Source: Pyxidicoccus caerfyrddinensis
Lineage (GTDB): Bacteria; Myxococcota; Myxococcia; Myxococcales; Myxococcaceae
Assembly (NCBI RefSeq): GCF_010894405.1
Contig: NZ_JAAIYA010000008.1
Span: forward strand, 1-64,000
DNA: 64,000 nucleotides
Direction of reading: 5' to 3'
Below are positions 26,506 to 34,917 of this stretch, in pieces. Below the pieces are notes generated by a model. That model was not told the DNA's origin, ran no database searches, and was given only the letters and a program-made list of their open reading frames with translations. The position numbers were made by a program, and so were the translations under genes. The stretch's first letter is position 1. Each line of letters starts with the position of its first letter.

Positions 26506-27078
26506 TCATTTTCCCGAGAGCTTGCCTAGCTCCTCGCCCTGGAGGGTTGGCCCGGCCCCAGGCGCGATTCCCACGCCGGTGCGCCCGCCTTCATCCGGCG
26601 CGTCCGCCTCGAAGGGAGCCAGCGCGCCCGCGAGCTCCGGGGAGATTCCGCCGGGCGCCCAGAGCGGGAGGCTGTCTGGCGAAGGCAGCGCCACGGTGGA
26701 GCCGAGCTCGTCCTGCAGCCACGCCGTCACCACGCCGAGTGCGTGACGTGGCTCCAGCCGGCGGTCGCCTGGCCCCCGCTGCACGGTGAGCAGCTCGTTC
26801 TGCGGGTGTTCCCGGTCATACGCGACCCGGGCCCTGGGGGTGCCAATCTCCGCTTCCAGCTTCTGCAGCCGGGCCATCTCCGCCTCCTCGGCACCGAACT
26901 GCTGCTGCCCTCGCGAGCGGCGCCGGGCAATGGCACTGGCGCGCCTGTCATTGAGCAGCGCCTTGATGTCCTCGGTGGAGGAGAGCGGCGACACGCCAAG
27001 CTGGGCGTACGCATTGTCAGGGTCAATCACTACCCGCGCGCGAGGGCGTGGGCGCTTGCGTCCGGATACGTCGCTCAT
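26506..27078 (-). CDS. J-like protein without the HPD motif
   Basis: A 190-residue protein. ATG 27078 overlaps the stop of the large TPR gene (ATGA). Residues 21-90 look like a J domain in outline: NAYAQLGVSPLSSTEDIKAL, then a basic helix (RRASAIARRRSRGQQQFG) and a final helix (LQKLEAEIGTPRARVAYDRE) resembling the helix IV pattern of DnaJ. The HPD tripeptide needed to stimulate Hsp70 ATPase is not present. The C-terminal 90 residues are Pro/Gly-rich and probably disordered. Placed directly before the Hsp70 gene, it probably binds this Hsp70 in a non-catalytic way, as J-like proteins do in other systems. Confidence 0.7.
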   Translation of the reverse strand: MSDVSGRKRPRPRARVVIDPDNAYAQLGVSPLSSTEDIKALLNDRRASAIARRRSRGQQQFGAEEAEMARLQKLEAEIGTPRARVAYDREHPQNELLTVQRGPGDRRLEPRHALGVVTAWLQDELGSTVALPSPDSLPLWAPGGISPELAGALAPFEADAPDEGGRTGVGIAPGAGPTLQGEELGKLSGK

Positions 27079-30000
27079 CGGGCCTCCTCCTGAAGCGCGG
27101 CCAGGTCCTGGTCCAGCCTGGATTGCAGCTCGGCGAGCCGGGTCATCCCGGCCGCGCGCGCGGCGGTGAGCAGCGGCTCGACGACGTCCAGCGCCTCGGT
27201 GAGCGCGGCCACCGCCTCCTTGCGCTCGCCCTCACTCCGGTGCTTGTAGGCCTTCAACGCGAGGCAGAACGCGCGGCAGTAGGCCAGCTCCAGCTCCTGC
27301 TCCCGGCCCGGAGCGCGCGTGCTGGCAATCAGCTCGGCGGCGGCGTCCCTGTCGTCCTGGCGCAGCAGCCGGTTGATGACGGACAGCCGCTGGCGGAAGG
27401 CCAGCTCCGGGTAGCGCAGCAGCCACTCCCGGGCGGCCCCCTCCCTCGAGTGTTCGAGGCGCGCCACGGCGTGGTCCGCCTCGGCGAAGCGCTCCAGCCG
27501 CAGCGAGAGGAGCGCGCGCTGCCACAGGATGGCCGCCTCGCCCTCCGCGCCCTCGCCCGCCGCGTCCAGCGCCGCCAGCGCCGCCTCCAGCTTCCCCTGC
27601 CGCAGCAGCCGGCCCGACTCGGCCAGCGCCGCCGCGCTCTTCGCCTTCTGCTCCAGCAGCTCCAGCTTCCGGAGCATCACCTGCGCGTCACGCCCGGAAG
27701 GCGCGTGCAGCTCCGCCGCCAGCTCCGCCAGCCGGCGCGCGCGGGCGAGCGGCGTTGGCAGGGCGGCCGCATCCCGGAGCCGCGCCGCCCAGGGGGCCAC
27801 GACGCCGAGAGCCGGAAGCGGGGCCGTCGCGCCCTCGCTGCCCAGCGTGCTCGCCGCCTCGGAGAGCTGGATGCGCACCAGCTCGAGCAGGCAGGCCTCG
27901 GGCTGCTTCAGCTCCGGCAGCGTCTGGGCCACCTCGCGCAGCGCGTCCGCGTGGGCGCCGCCCTGGAGCGCGTCCTCCACCGCGCGGCGGAGCTGCTCCA
28001 GCAGCGCCTCCTCCACGCACTGCGCGAGGGGCCGCAGCACGGCGAGGTGGAGGTGCCGCTCGCAGCGCGCGAGCGCCTGGCCGAAGCTCGCCTGCGCCGC
28101 CTCGGGCTGCCTCGCGGCGAGCAGGCACATGCCGCGCACGTAGTCGAGCGGGTATGGCGCGTCCTGCCCGGGCACGCCCTTCATGGCGTCCAGCGCGCCG
28201 CCCCGGGAGCCGGACAGGTACAGCTGCACCGCGGTGGGCGCCGGGCCCCAGAGCGCGCGCAGGCCGAGCAGCTCCAGGTTCAGCGCCCGCGCCCGGAGCT
28301 GGCCCTGCCGCGAGAGACACCGGGCAATGGCGCGCTCGGACCACTCCAGCGCGGCGTCGAAGTGCCCGCTGGCGGCGAGCGCGTGTGCCAGCTCCTCGTA
28401 GAGCTGGACCGAGGTGGGCAGCCGTTCAATCTCCGCCTCCAGCTCCTCGGCACGGCGCTCGGCGGGCGCCCCCGCCCGCGTCCCCTGCCCACCGGCCCGC
28501 CGCGCGCCCTTCCCCGCCGCCTTCTGCCGCTCGGCGAGGTGGTTCTGCAGCTCCTCCACGTGGCGCTGGTACGGGTTCTCCGTGCCGTGCGACAGCGCGT
28601 GGAAGCGGGACAGCGCCGCCTTGGCCTCCTCGAGGTAGTCGCCCCGGAGCGCGATGCGCGCCGCCCAGAACTCCACCCGCAGGCTCTGGGGGTTCGCCTT
28701 GCGGGCGCGGTCCACGCCCTCCAGCACCTGCTCCAGCTGCTCCTGCGTGGCGGCCGCCTCGAAGCGCTTCACCGCCAGGTTGAGCAGCACCTCCGCCGCG
28801 AGCCCCTCGGACAGCTCCCGGCGCTGCGCCTCGGACAGGCGCAGCTCGCGCTCGGGCTGGGCGAAGGTGTGCCGCACGTAGGCCTGGAGCACCTTCACCG
28901 TCCAGGACGGCGGCGACTCGTGGTCCGCGAGCACCGGTGCGAAGGTGGCCTCATCGAAGAAGGGCGCCTCGGCGCGGAGGAACTCCAGCAGCTCCTCCAC
29001 CAGGTCCGGGCGCGCCGCGTCCGGCTCCCAGGCGCGGCACAGCAGCGCGAGGTCCGCGAACGACTCCAGGTGGCGCGCCCGGAGCGCCTGCACCTCCGGG
29101 CCGGCCCCCTCGCGCGTGTAGCGCGTGCGCAGGTCCTTCGCGAGCTCGCGCCAGCTCCCGGTGAGCATGTCCGCCAGGAGCCGCCCCTCTCCGTCGACGA
29201 GCACCGCCAGTGACTCGGCGCCCAGGGCCAGTCCCTCCAGGCGCGCGAGCGCCATCCTCGGGTCCTCGGGCCCCAGCAGGAAGCGCTCCGGCTCGGGCCC
29301 GAGCGCCAGGTGCTCGAACGTCAGCTCGGCGCGCCGGTGGTGCAGCCACTGGCGGAGCTGCTCTGGGTCCGTGTCGAGCCGCTGCTGGTTGACCTCCAGG
29401 CCGGGCTCCTCCCCCGCCTTCGCGTCGCTGGGACGGAAGACGCCGAGCCGGAGGGGCGCACCGCCCGCGGCCTCGGGCGTGAGCCGGGCCTGGCGGGCGA
29501 ACATGCGGTGCGGGCGGGCCATGGCGAGCGCGCTCGCGGGGGTGAGCTGTCCCAGCAGGGCCAACCGGTAGTGGTGGCGCTCCAGGTCCTCCCAGGCGTC
29601 GTGGTACGCCTCGGCGTCGCCCATCAGCGTGAAGAGCGCCGCCCGGTTCTGTCGGTGGAGCGGCTCATGCGGCTCCATCCGGAGGCAGGCCTCCACCAGA
29701 CGCAGCGCGGCCGGGTAGCGCTCGGCGGCCGCCTCCTCCACTGCGCGCCCGGTGAGCGCGGCCACGTACAGCCTGCGCACCGCCTTGCGCTCCGGCGCGT
29801 GCGCGTGGAGCCCGCGCAGCAGCTTCAGCCGGGAGCCGTCCTTGTCGACGGTGGCCGCGCGCTGGTTGAAGACGAGCAGCGCCAGCTCCTCCGCGCGCGA
29901 GCCGGGCGGCAGCGCCTCCAGCTCCGCCTCGAAGGACTCCAGCGGCGCCGAGCTCCAGGCGAGCGCGCGCCGCACCAGCGCCTCTTCCGGTGAGCCCTTC

Positions 30001-30581
30001 GGCAGCACCTTGCGCACCTCGAGCTGCTGCTCCACGGACCTGAGCAGCTCGGCCGGGCGCGACACCAGCGCCTTCACGAGCAGGTCCGCCCAGAGGCTCG
30101 CGAGGGAAGGCTCGCGCGGGAGCGACGAGAAGGCCTTCTCGATGCGCTTGGGCTGGCTGATGAGCTGCGCCTCGGCCTCGAGGAAGCGCGCGAGCGAGTG
30201 GCCGGCATGGAGCGACAGCACCGAGCCCGCGATGTTGGCGGCACGCCGGGCCTCGCCGCCGCGCAGCTCGGCCAGGGCCTTCAGGTAGCCGGGGAGCGGG
30301 AGTTCCCGCACGGAGGCCGGGAGGCGCTCCAGCACGGAGAGCGCCTCGGCATGGGCGCCAAACCGCAGGTGGTGCAGCACCACCCGCATCCGGTGCAGGG
30401 GGTTGAGCGGCTCCAGCTTCACCGCCCCGGCGAGCCAGCCCGCCGCGTCGGCGTAGTCACCGGAGCCGCGTGCCGCCAGCGCCAGCACCTCGGCCACCAG
30501 CTCCCGGGGAGTCCCCGTTCCCGGGGCCGCACTGCCCAGCGCCGCCAGCGCCGCCTGCCAGTTGACGTGGGCCGGATTCAT
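27075..30581 (-). CDS. Large TPR-type scaffold protein of the Hsp70 operon
   Basis: A 1168-residue protein. ATG 30581 overlaps the stop of the propeller gene (ATGA). Almost the whole protein is helical repeats of TPR type, for example DYADAAGWLAGAVKLEPLNP (near 40), RYPAALRLVEACLRMEPHEP and GHFDAALEWSERAIARCLSR. A central section of about 250 residues is less regular and contains a non-TPR beta stretch (ESLAVLVDGEGRLLADML). Basic, disordered linkers (GKGARRAGGQG) separate two repeat blocks. There is no signal peptide or TM, so it is cytosolic. It probably holds other operon proteins together. No known family was recognised. Confidence 0.8.
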   Translation of the reverse strand: MNPAHVNWQAALAALGSAAPGTGTPRELVAEVLALAARGSGDYADAAGWLAGAVKLEPLNPLHRMRVVLHHLRFGAHAEALSVLERLPASVRELPLPGYLKALAELRGGEARRAANIAGSVLSLHAGHSLARFLEAEAQLISQPKRIEKAFSSLPREPSLASLWADLLVKALVSRPAELLRSVEQQLEVRKVLPKGSPEEALVRRALAWSSAPLESFEAELEALPPGSRAEELALLVFNQRAATVDKDGSRLKLLRGLHAHAPERKAVRRLYVAALTGRAVEEAAAERYPAALRLVEACLRMEPHEPLHRQNRAALFTLMGDAEAYHDAWEDLERHHYRLALLGQLTPASALAMARPHRMFARQARLTPEAAGGAPLRLGVFRPSDAKAGEEPGLEVNQQRLDTDPEQLRQWLHHRRAELTFEHLALGPEPERFLLGPEDPRMALARLEGLALGAESLAVLVDGEGRLLADMLTGSWRELAKDLRTRYTREGAGPEVQALRARHLESFADLALLCRAWEPDAARPDLVEELLEFLRAEAPFFDEATFAPVLADHESPPSWTVKVLQAYVRHTFAQPERELRLSEAQRRELSEGLAAEVLLNLAVKRFEAAATQEQLEQVLEGVDRARKANPQSLRVEFWAARIALRGDYLEEAKAALSRFHALSHGTENPYQRHVEELQNHLAERQKAAGKGARRAGGQGTRAGAPAERRAEELEAEIERLPTSVQLYEELAHALAASGHFDAALEWSERAIARCLSRQGQLRARALNLELLGLRALWGPAPTAVQLYLSGSRGGALDAMKGVPGQDAPYPLDYVRGMCLLAARQPEAAQASFGQALARCERHLHLAVLRPLAQCVEEALLEQLRRAVEDALQGGAHADALREVAQTLPELKQPEACLLELVRIQLSEAASTLGSEGATAPLPALGVVAPWAARLRDAAALPTPLARARRLAELAAELHAPSGRDAQVMLRKLELLEQKAKSAAALAESGRLLRQGKLEAALAALDAAGEGAEGEAAILWQRALLSLRLERFAEADHAVARLEHSREGAAREWLLRYPELAFRQRLSVINRLLRQDDRDAAAELIASTRAPGREQELELAYCRAFCLALKAYKHRSEGERKEAVAALTEALDVVEPLLTAARAAGMTRLAELQSRLDQDLAALQEEAR

Positions 30582-31588
30582 GAGAGGTCCACCTGTTCGA
30601 GACACGCGCCTTCGGTGGCGCTCCATTTCACCGCCACCGCGCGCTCGGGAGCGGGGGCCGGATAGGCGAGCACCACGCCACCGGCGAGCACCTGACGCAC
30701 CCGCCGCGAGGGCTGCACGGCATACAGCTCGCCGGTTACCGTCCACACCAGAACGCCGCCGTGCCCGGTGGCCCGCAGGCCCGCGATGGCCCCGGCGCCC
30801 CGCGGCAGTCCCACGCGGGAAGGCGAGCCGAGCTCCCCATCCAGCAGCCACAGCTCGCCCGGGTCGGTGAGGAGGCAATAGCCGGTGGCACCGCCCTGGA
30901 GCATCACGATGTCCCGGATGCCCTCGGGGAAGGCCATGGAAGGGGCCACCACCTTCTGCTCGTAGGGGTACACCAGGGCCGCGCGGGTGAGGCCCAGCAC
31001 GCCGATGCGCTCGCCCCCGGCACGGAAGAGCGCCCAGGGTCCGTCCACCGGTGAGGTAGCCACCTCGCGCAGCACGCCGCCGGGCTCGACCGGCCAGGAG
31101 GTCATTCCGAGGGAGCCGTGCGAGCCCAGCACCGCGAGCCCATGCCCGGCCGTGGCCAGCGCCGTCACCGGCTCACCCACCGCGAGGACGCGAGTGTGGC
31201 CTCCCGGCTCCAGGCACGTGAGGTTCCCCGCGGCGTCCCCCATCACCGTGCCCGCCGCCGTCTCCACCAGCGCCAGCACCACCGGCTCGCCCGGCAGGTG
31301 CGTCCAGTGCCCATCGCGCAGGCGCGCCCGCTCCCCCGCGTAGGTGGCCACGAACAGCTCACCCTCCACCGTCACCAGCGCGGCGGAGTGCGGCTGGAGC
31401 CGCGCGGGCACGGAGCGCGGGCGCCCGTCCGCGCCCACCGGGAGCCACTCGCCCTCCTCGGTGCCGAGAAAACATCCATCCGGCGCATCGAGTGCCACCA
31501 CGGGAGGGCCCTGGCAGTCGAGTCGAGGGGCGCCTCCGAAGGGTGGCACCGGGGCGGCAATGGGCATGGGAGGGCGCGTGGGAGGCAT
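30578..31588 (-). CDS. Cytosolic beta-propeller-like protein, first gene of the Hsp70 operon
   Basis: A 336-residue protein beginning at ATG 31588; ATG 31567 is an alternative, and neither has a clear ribosome site, so a leaderless or near-leaderless transcript is possible. The sequence is a series of about 45-residue beta units with Gly-rich turns and Trp/Phe-rich strands (ALVTVEGELFVATYAGERAR, HTRVLAVGEPVTALATAGHG, GGVLVWTVTGELYAVQPSRR), which fits a WD40/YVTN-like six- or seven-bladed propeller. No signal peptide. A Pro-rich N-terminus of about 25 residues precedes it. Its C-terminal stop overlaps the TPR gene start. It is probably a protein-binding subunit; not an enzyme as far as can be seen. 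Confidence 0.72.
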   Translation of the reverse strand: MPPTRPPMPIAAPVPPFGGAPRLDCQGPPVVALDAPDGCFLGTEEGEWLPVGADGRPRSVPARLQPHSAALVTVEGELFVATYAGERARLRDGHWTHLPGEPVVLALVETAAGTVMGDAAGNLTCLEPGGHTRVLAVGEPVTALATAGHGLAVLGSHGSLGMTSWPVEPGGVLREVATSPVDGPWALFRAGGERIGVLGLTRAALVYPYEQKVVAPSMAFPEGIRDIVMLQGGATGYCLLTDPGELWLLDGELGSPSRVGLPRGAGAIAGLRATGHGGVLVWTVTGELYAVQPSRRVRQVLAGGVVLAYPAPAPERAVAVKWSATEGACLEQVDLS

Positions 31589-31760
31589 CCAGGTCCGGAA
31601 CTATAGACAGGACGCGCGGCAAACCAGGAACAGGGGGCCCCGCGGGGCGAGGCCGTCAAAGAGGACTCCCCTCCCGCTGGCGGTGCCCGTTCCACCTGCT
31701 CACGCGCGGGCCAGGCAAGTGGATGGCTCGCACGGCCTCACTTGCCCGATGAGTGGTTCC

Positions 31761-32018
31761 TCACCCACCACTGAGCGCCTGGACGAGCTGCACGGCATCC
31801 GTCGGGCGCAGCGCGCGCTCCAGGTCGAACACCTGCTCGCCGTTCACGAAGAAGCGCATGTGCGGGCGCATCTGGTCCTGCTCGTTGACGACGCGGAAGC
31901 GCAGGCCCGGGTAGCGACGGTCGAGGTCGGCGAGCACTTCCGAGAGCGTGCCGCCTTCGGCTTCGACCTCGCTCCTGCGCGTGTACGAGAGGAGCGGACT
32001 GGGAATCAGCACCTTCAT
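31761..32018 (-). CDS. MoaD/ThiS-family ubiquitin-like protein
   Basis: An 85-residue protein with the beta-grasp pattern of MoaD/ThiS. It has MKVLIPSPLLSYTRRSEVEA, a central helix (TLSEVLADLDRRYPGLRFRV), RFFVNGEQVFDLERALRPTD near the end, and the last residues ALSGG. The terminal Gly-Gly is the site that E1-like enzymes (MoeB, ThiF) adenylate and thiolate in MoaD and ThiS. No moaE, thiG or E1 gene is adjacent. The gene sits 18 bases after the stop of a BNR-repeat protein and is probably cotranscribed with it. It could serve molybdopterin or thiamine sulphur transfer, or another sulphur or protein-conjugation task. Confidence 0.85.
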   Translation of the reverse strand: MKVLIPSPLLSYTRRSEVEAEGGTLSEVLADLDRRYPGLRFRVVNEQDQMRPHMRFFVNGEQVFDLERALRPTDAVQLVQALSGG

Positions 32019-32036
32019 GACGCTCTCCCCTTCGGC

Positions 32037-33242
32037 TCAGGCCAGCTCGACGGCTTCCACCGCGTAGATTTCAGGGAGGTTCCGCGCGAGGCACGTCCAC
32101 CGCTCGCCTTCGTCGCGGCTGCCCCACAGCTCACCGCTCGTGGTGCCGAAGTACAGGCCCACCGGGTCCAACGTGTCCACGCACATCGCCTGGCGCTTCA
32201 CCGTCCACCAGGCCTGGCTCTCCGGGAACCCCGAGGCCAGGCGCTGCCAGCGCTTGCCTCCGTTGCGCGTGACGTACACGGAGGGCATTCCGCCCGGGCT
32301 GGTGCGCGGCCACACCGTCGTGCCGTCCATGGGGAAGACCCATGCCGTGTCCTCGTCACGCGGGTGCACCGCCATCGGGAAGCCGATGTCCCCGACGCGC
32401 CGGGGCATGTTCCGCCCGATGCGCGTCCACTCACTCGACGGCCGGTCGAGGCGATAGATGCCGCAGTGGTTCTGCTGGTAGAGCCGGTCGGGGTTGCTCG
32501 GACACAGGCGCACGCAGTGCGGGTCGTGAAAGCCCACGTTCGCCGGGTCGAAGCCTTCGACGACCTCCATGCCGCGCACGAGCGGCGCCCAGCTCCTGCC
32601 CGCGTCCGTCGACTCGTGCACGCCGCCGCTCGACATGGCCATGTAGAGGTGCGCGGCGTCGCGAGGGTCCACGATGACCGAGTGCAGCTTCGGCCCGTCC
32701 GGCGTGCCGTCCTGCTCGCCGCCCATCCATGCCCGGTACCGCGGGTGGTCGTTGAGCCCGGACACGGGCTCCCAGTTGACGCCTCCGTCCTCGGAGCGGA
32801 ACAGCCCCTGCGGCGAGGTCCCCGCGTACCAGGCCTTCGGCTCGCTCGCGTGGCCGGGCGTGAGCCAGAAGGTGTGGTCGACGACGCGGCCCTTCTCGCC
32901 CTCCGGTGCCTTCGCGAAGGCCGGCGGACGCGCCGCCTCCTTCCACGTGCGCCCGAAGTCCATGGAGCGGAAGACGGTGGGCCCGAGGTGCCCCGTCTTC
33001 GCCGCCGCCAGGAGCGTGCGGCCATCGCGCGGGTCGAGCACGACGTGGCTGATGATGTGGCCAAGGAAGTGAGGCCCGTCCACGCGCCACGTCCGCCGTC
33101 TGGCATCGCCGTGATACAGCCACGCGCCCTTGCGCGTCGCGACGAGCACCAGCACGCGACCCTGGGCGCCGCGCCGTGGGGCGCGCTCCGTCGCCGCCTT
33201 CCGCTTCTTCAAACCCGCTGCGAGCTTCCGGGTGACGTCCAT
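32037..33242 (-). CDS. BNR-repeat (sialidase/sortilin-like) propeller protein without signal peptide
   Basis: A 401-residue protein. ATG 33242 has GGAGGAG eight bases upstream; a TTG at 33299 is less likely. The sequence is a beta propeller with Asp-box-type turns: FRSMDFGRTWKEA, FRSEDGGVNWEPVSG, HESTDAGRSWAPLVRG, VTRNGGKRWQRLASG and GSRDEGERWTCLARN. There is no signal peptide or TM, so unlike the large BNR/PKD gene this protein is cytosolic. Such proteins are usually annotated as exo-alpha-sialidase-like or WD40/YVTN-like, with no known enzyme activity. The tight link to a MoaD-like gene 18 bases downstream may reflect a shared role. Divergent from the lipoprotein gene at 33388. Confidence 0.85.
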   Translation of the reverse strand: MDVTRKLAAGLKKRKAATERAPRRGAQGRVLVLVATRKGAWLYHGDARRRTWRVDGPHFLGHIISHVVLDPRDGRTLLAAAKTGHLGPTVFRSMDFGRTWKEAARPPAFAKAPEGEKGRVVDHTFWLTPGHASEPKAWYAGTSPQGLFRSEDGGVNWEPVSGLNDHPRYRAWMGGEQDGTPDGPKLHSVIVDPRDAAHLYMAMSSGGVHESTDAGRSWAPLVRGMEVVEGFDPANVGFHDPHCVRLCPSNPDRLYQQNHCGIYRLDRPSSEWTRIGRNMPRRVGDIGFPMAVHPRDEDTAWVFPMDGTTVWPRTSPGGMPSVYVTRNGGKRWQRLASGFPESQAWWTVKRQAMCVDTLDPVGLYFGTTSGELWGSRDEGERWTCLARNLPEIYAVEAVELA

Positions 33243-33387
33243 GAAGTGCTGCTCCTCCGTGGGGGCGGCGAAGGCGCCGTGTTCATCGAGAGCACGCAAT
33301 GTAGAGGAACGGCACGGCCTCCAGAAGCGCGCGGCCGGGGTTCAAACGCCGTGAGAGCGGTGCGAGGATGCGGGCCGGAGGCGGTCC

Positions 33388-33879
33388 ATGACCCGATGCG
33401 CCGTGCTCATCATGCTGCTCTGCGGCTGCGTGACATCCAAGGGAGGGCCCGAGATGGGAGACGACGTGACCGACAAGGAGCGTCGCCCGATGCGCAAGGG
33501 CGACCCGGAGCCCGTCTACGAGTTCGAACCGGGGCCGCCCGTCACCGACACGGCGGGCCTCACGGCCTGGCTCGAGGCCCACCGGGGAAAGCGTCTTCGG
33601 CTGCCCATCGTCATCGAGCTCGGAGCGCCGGGCCACCGCTTCGAGCGAGTGCGCGTCGGAGATGTCGAGCTGCGGGTGACGGACCTCGCGTTGGGCGTCC
33701 CGCTGAGCGAGCGAATCGCGCAGAAGTGCGGCCGGGAGGCGAGGCGCTGCGCGCTCTGGCTCGAGGGACGGTACGGCGAGACGCCGCCGTTCCCCGACCC
33801 CTTCCCTCAATACGAGGTGGTCAAGGTCGGTGAAGTCGTTGACGAGAAGACGGAGCTGAAGGCCGAGCGCGCGAAGTAG
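33388..33879 (+). CDS. Probable lipoprotein, unknown function
   Basis: A 163-residue protein, ATG 33388 after GGAGG. The N-terminus MTRCAVLIMLLCGCVTSKGG is a lipoprotein signal with the lipobox ending at Cys14 (LCGC). The mature part is charged, with a conserved-looking core (RLRLPIVIELGAPGHRFERV) and the tail EVVKVGEVVDEKTELKAERAK. No family was recognised. The stop codon is four bases from that of the convergent GFA gene. Confidence 0.7.
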   Translation: MTRCAVLIMLLCGCVTSKGGPEMGDDVTDKERRPMRKGDPEPVYEFEPGPPVTDTAGLTAWLEAHRGKRLRLPIVIELGAPGHRFERVRVGDVELRVTDLALGVPLSERIAQKCGREARRCALWLEGRYGETPPFPDPFPQYEVVKVGEVVDEKTELKAERAK

Positions 33880-33883
33880 CGAC

Positions 33884-34264
33884 CTAATGCGGGTTCTGCG
33901 GCACGCCGTCCGCAATCTCGTAGTAGTCGCCCTTGTCTGCCACGTGGATGTGCATCGCCAGCCGGGTGTCGGTGGGCAGGTCGAATGCGCCCATGGCGAT
34001 GGAAATCGTGTCCTTGTGAATCGGGTCCCAGAAGAGTGAAGAGCCGCAGGTGGAGCAGAACCCTCGTCGCACCTTTTCGGAAGAGCGGAACCAGGTGAGC
34101 TTGTCGGCACCGTGAAGCGTCAGGGCGGCACGGGCAACGTCGGTGGACGCCCAGAAATGACCTGACTGCTTGCGGCATTGCGAGCAATGGCAGGCATCGG
34201 GCGGATGCAGGTGACCGGAGACCTCGAAAGTAACGGCCCCGCAAAGGCAGGATCCTTTGTGCAT
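33884..34264 (-). CDS. GFA-family (Mss4-like fold) zinc protein
   Basis: A 126-residue protein. ATG 34264 has AAGGAG seven bases upstream. It shows the GFA zinc pattern: CLCGAV (6-11), CHCSQCRKQSG (25-35) and FCSTCGS (68-74). The CAENP-like segment of glutathione-dependent formaldehyde-activating enzymes is not obvious. Members are often annotated as S-(hydroxymethyl)glutathione synthase; true activity in most is unproven. It is the right length for a single-domain member. No formaldehyde pathway genes are nearby. Confidence 0.85.
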   Translation of the reverse strand: MHKGSCLCGAVTFEVSGHLHPPDACHCSQCRKQSGHFWASTDVARAALTLHGADKLTWFRSSEKVRRGFCSTCGSSLFWDPIHKDTISIAMGAFDLPTDTRLAMHIHVADKGDYYEIADGVPQNPH

Positions 34265-34349
34265 GGCGCACTCCTTTCTTCGTCGCAGAGGCGAGCTGAG
34301 CTTCAAACGGGGTGGTTGTCCAACGGCCCTCGGCGACTCCGCGCGGGCG

Positions 34350-34679
34350 TCACCACTCCCGCGGCCACGGGTACGCCTCTATCTTCTCGGCGAGCGCGTC
34401 GCGCGTAGGCGCCTCGATGAACACGCGGCCCGTCGGCTTGCCGAGCGCGTAGTGCTGCTCCGGCATCCACATGCCCCTCTCGGCCATGGCGACCCTGGCG
34501 GCCGCCTCGGCTTCACCGGTATCGACGACCAGCTCCCGCACCCGGAAGACGCCGTCCTGCGCGAGGACGGCGACGAACGGGTGCGGTGAGCCGAAGGAGA
34601 ACGGCAGCTTTCCCGCGCGAAGCAGCGCGAGCACGTGATTCCTGCCAAGCGGGGCGACGGGGGCCATGCGCCACGACAT
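34350..34679 (-). CDS. Hypothetical protein
   Basis: About 109 residues from ATG 34679 (MSWRMAPVAPLGRNHVLALL); ATG 34667 is an alternative and neither has a strong ribosome site. The protein is a compact alpha/beta mix (FVAVLAQDGVFRVRELVVD, then RVAMAERGMWMPEQHYALG) ending in PWPREW. No family was recognised and no signal peptide is present. It is 85 bases before the GFA gene on the same strand. Upstream of 34679 the frame stays open but reads like non-coding DNA. Confidence 0.5.
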   Translation of the reverse strand: MSWRMAPVAPLGRNHVLALLRAGKLPFSFGSPHPFVAVLAQDGVFRVRELVVDTGEAEAAARVAMAERGMWMPEQHYALGKPTGRVFIEAPTRDALAEKIEAYPWPREW

Positions 34680-34917
34680 ACCACCGGCTCGGAGGAGCCG
34701 CCCCCCAGGGCGTCGCTCGTCTCGCCTCCCCTCGCGCGGAAGGACGGCGCCAGTCGTCCGACGCACCTCGTCGCGCAGCCGGACCGGCGTCCTGACCCTC
34801 CGGGCAGGCCAGAGGCCGAAGGCTCGCCTGTCCGCTCGCCTGCTCATCGGGAGAGCGGCAGTGCCTAGGCGACGAACCGTGCCCATGTTCCCTCCAACGG
34901 ACTTCAGGAGGGATGAG

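Larger units (their letters stand above)
13145..31588 (-). other. Eleven-gene Hsp70/TPR/pseudokinase operon
   Basis: Eleven minus-strand genes run without a gap of more than about 17 bases between coding regions. Six junctions overlap by four bases as ATGA or GTGA. Order of transcription: propeller (31588), TPR 1168 aa, J-like 190 aa, Hsp70, pseudokinase-TPR, three-TM TPR, small linker, zinc ribbon, exported single-span protein, second Hsp70, J-like zinc-finger membrane protein (ends 13145). The packing implies one transcript and coupled translation, and hence one complex or pathway. The promoter should lie in 31589-31760. I do not recognise the set as a named system. Confidence 0.8.
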
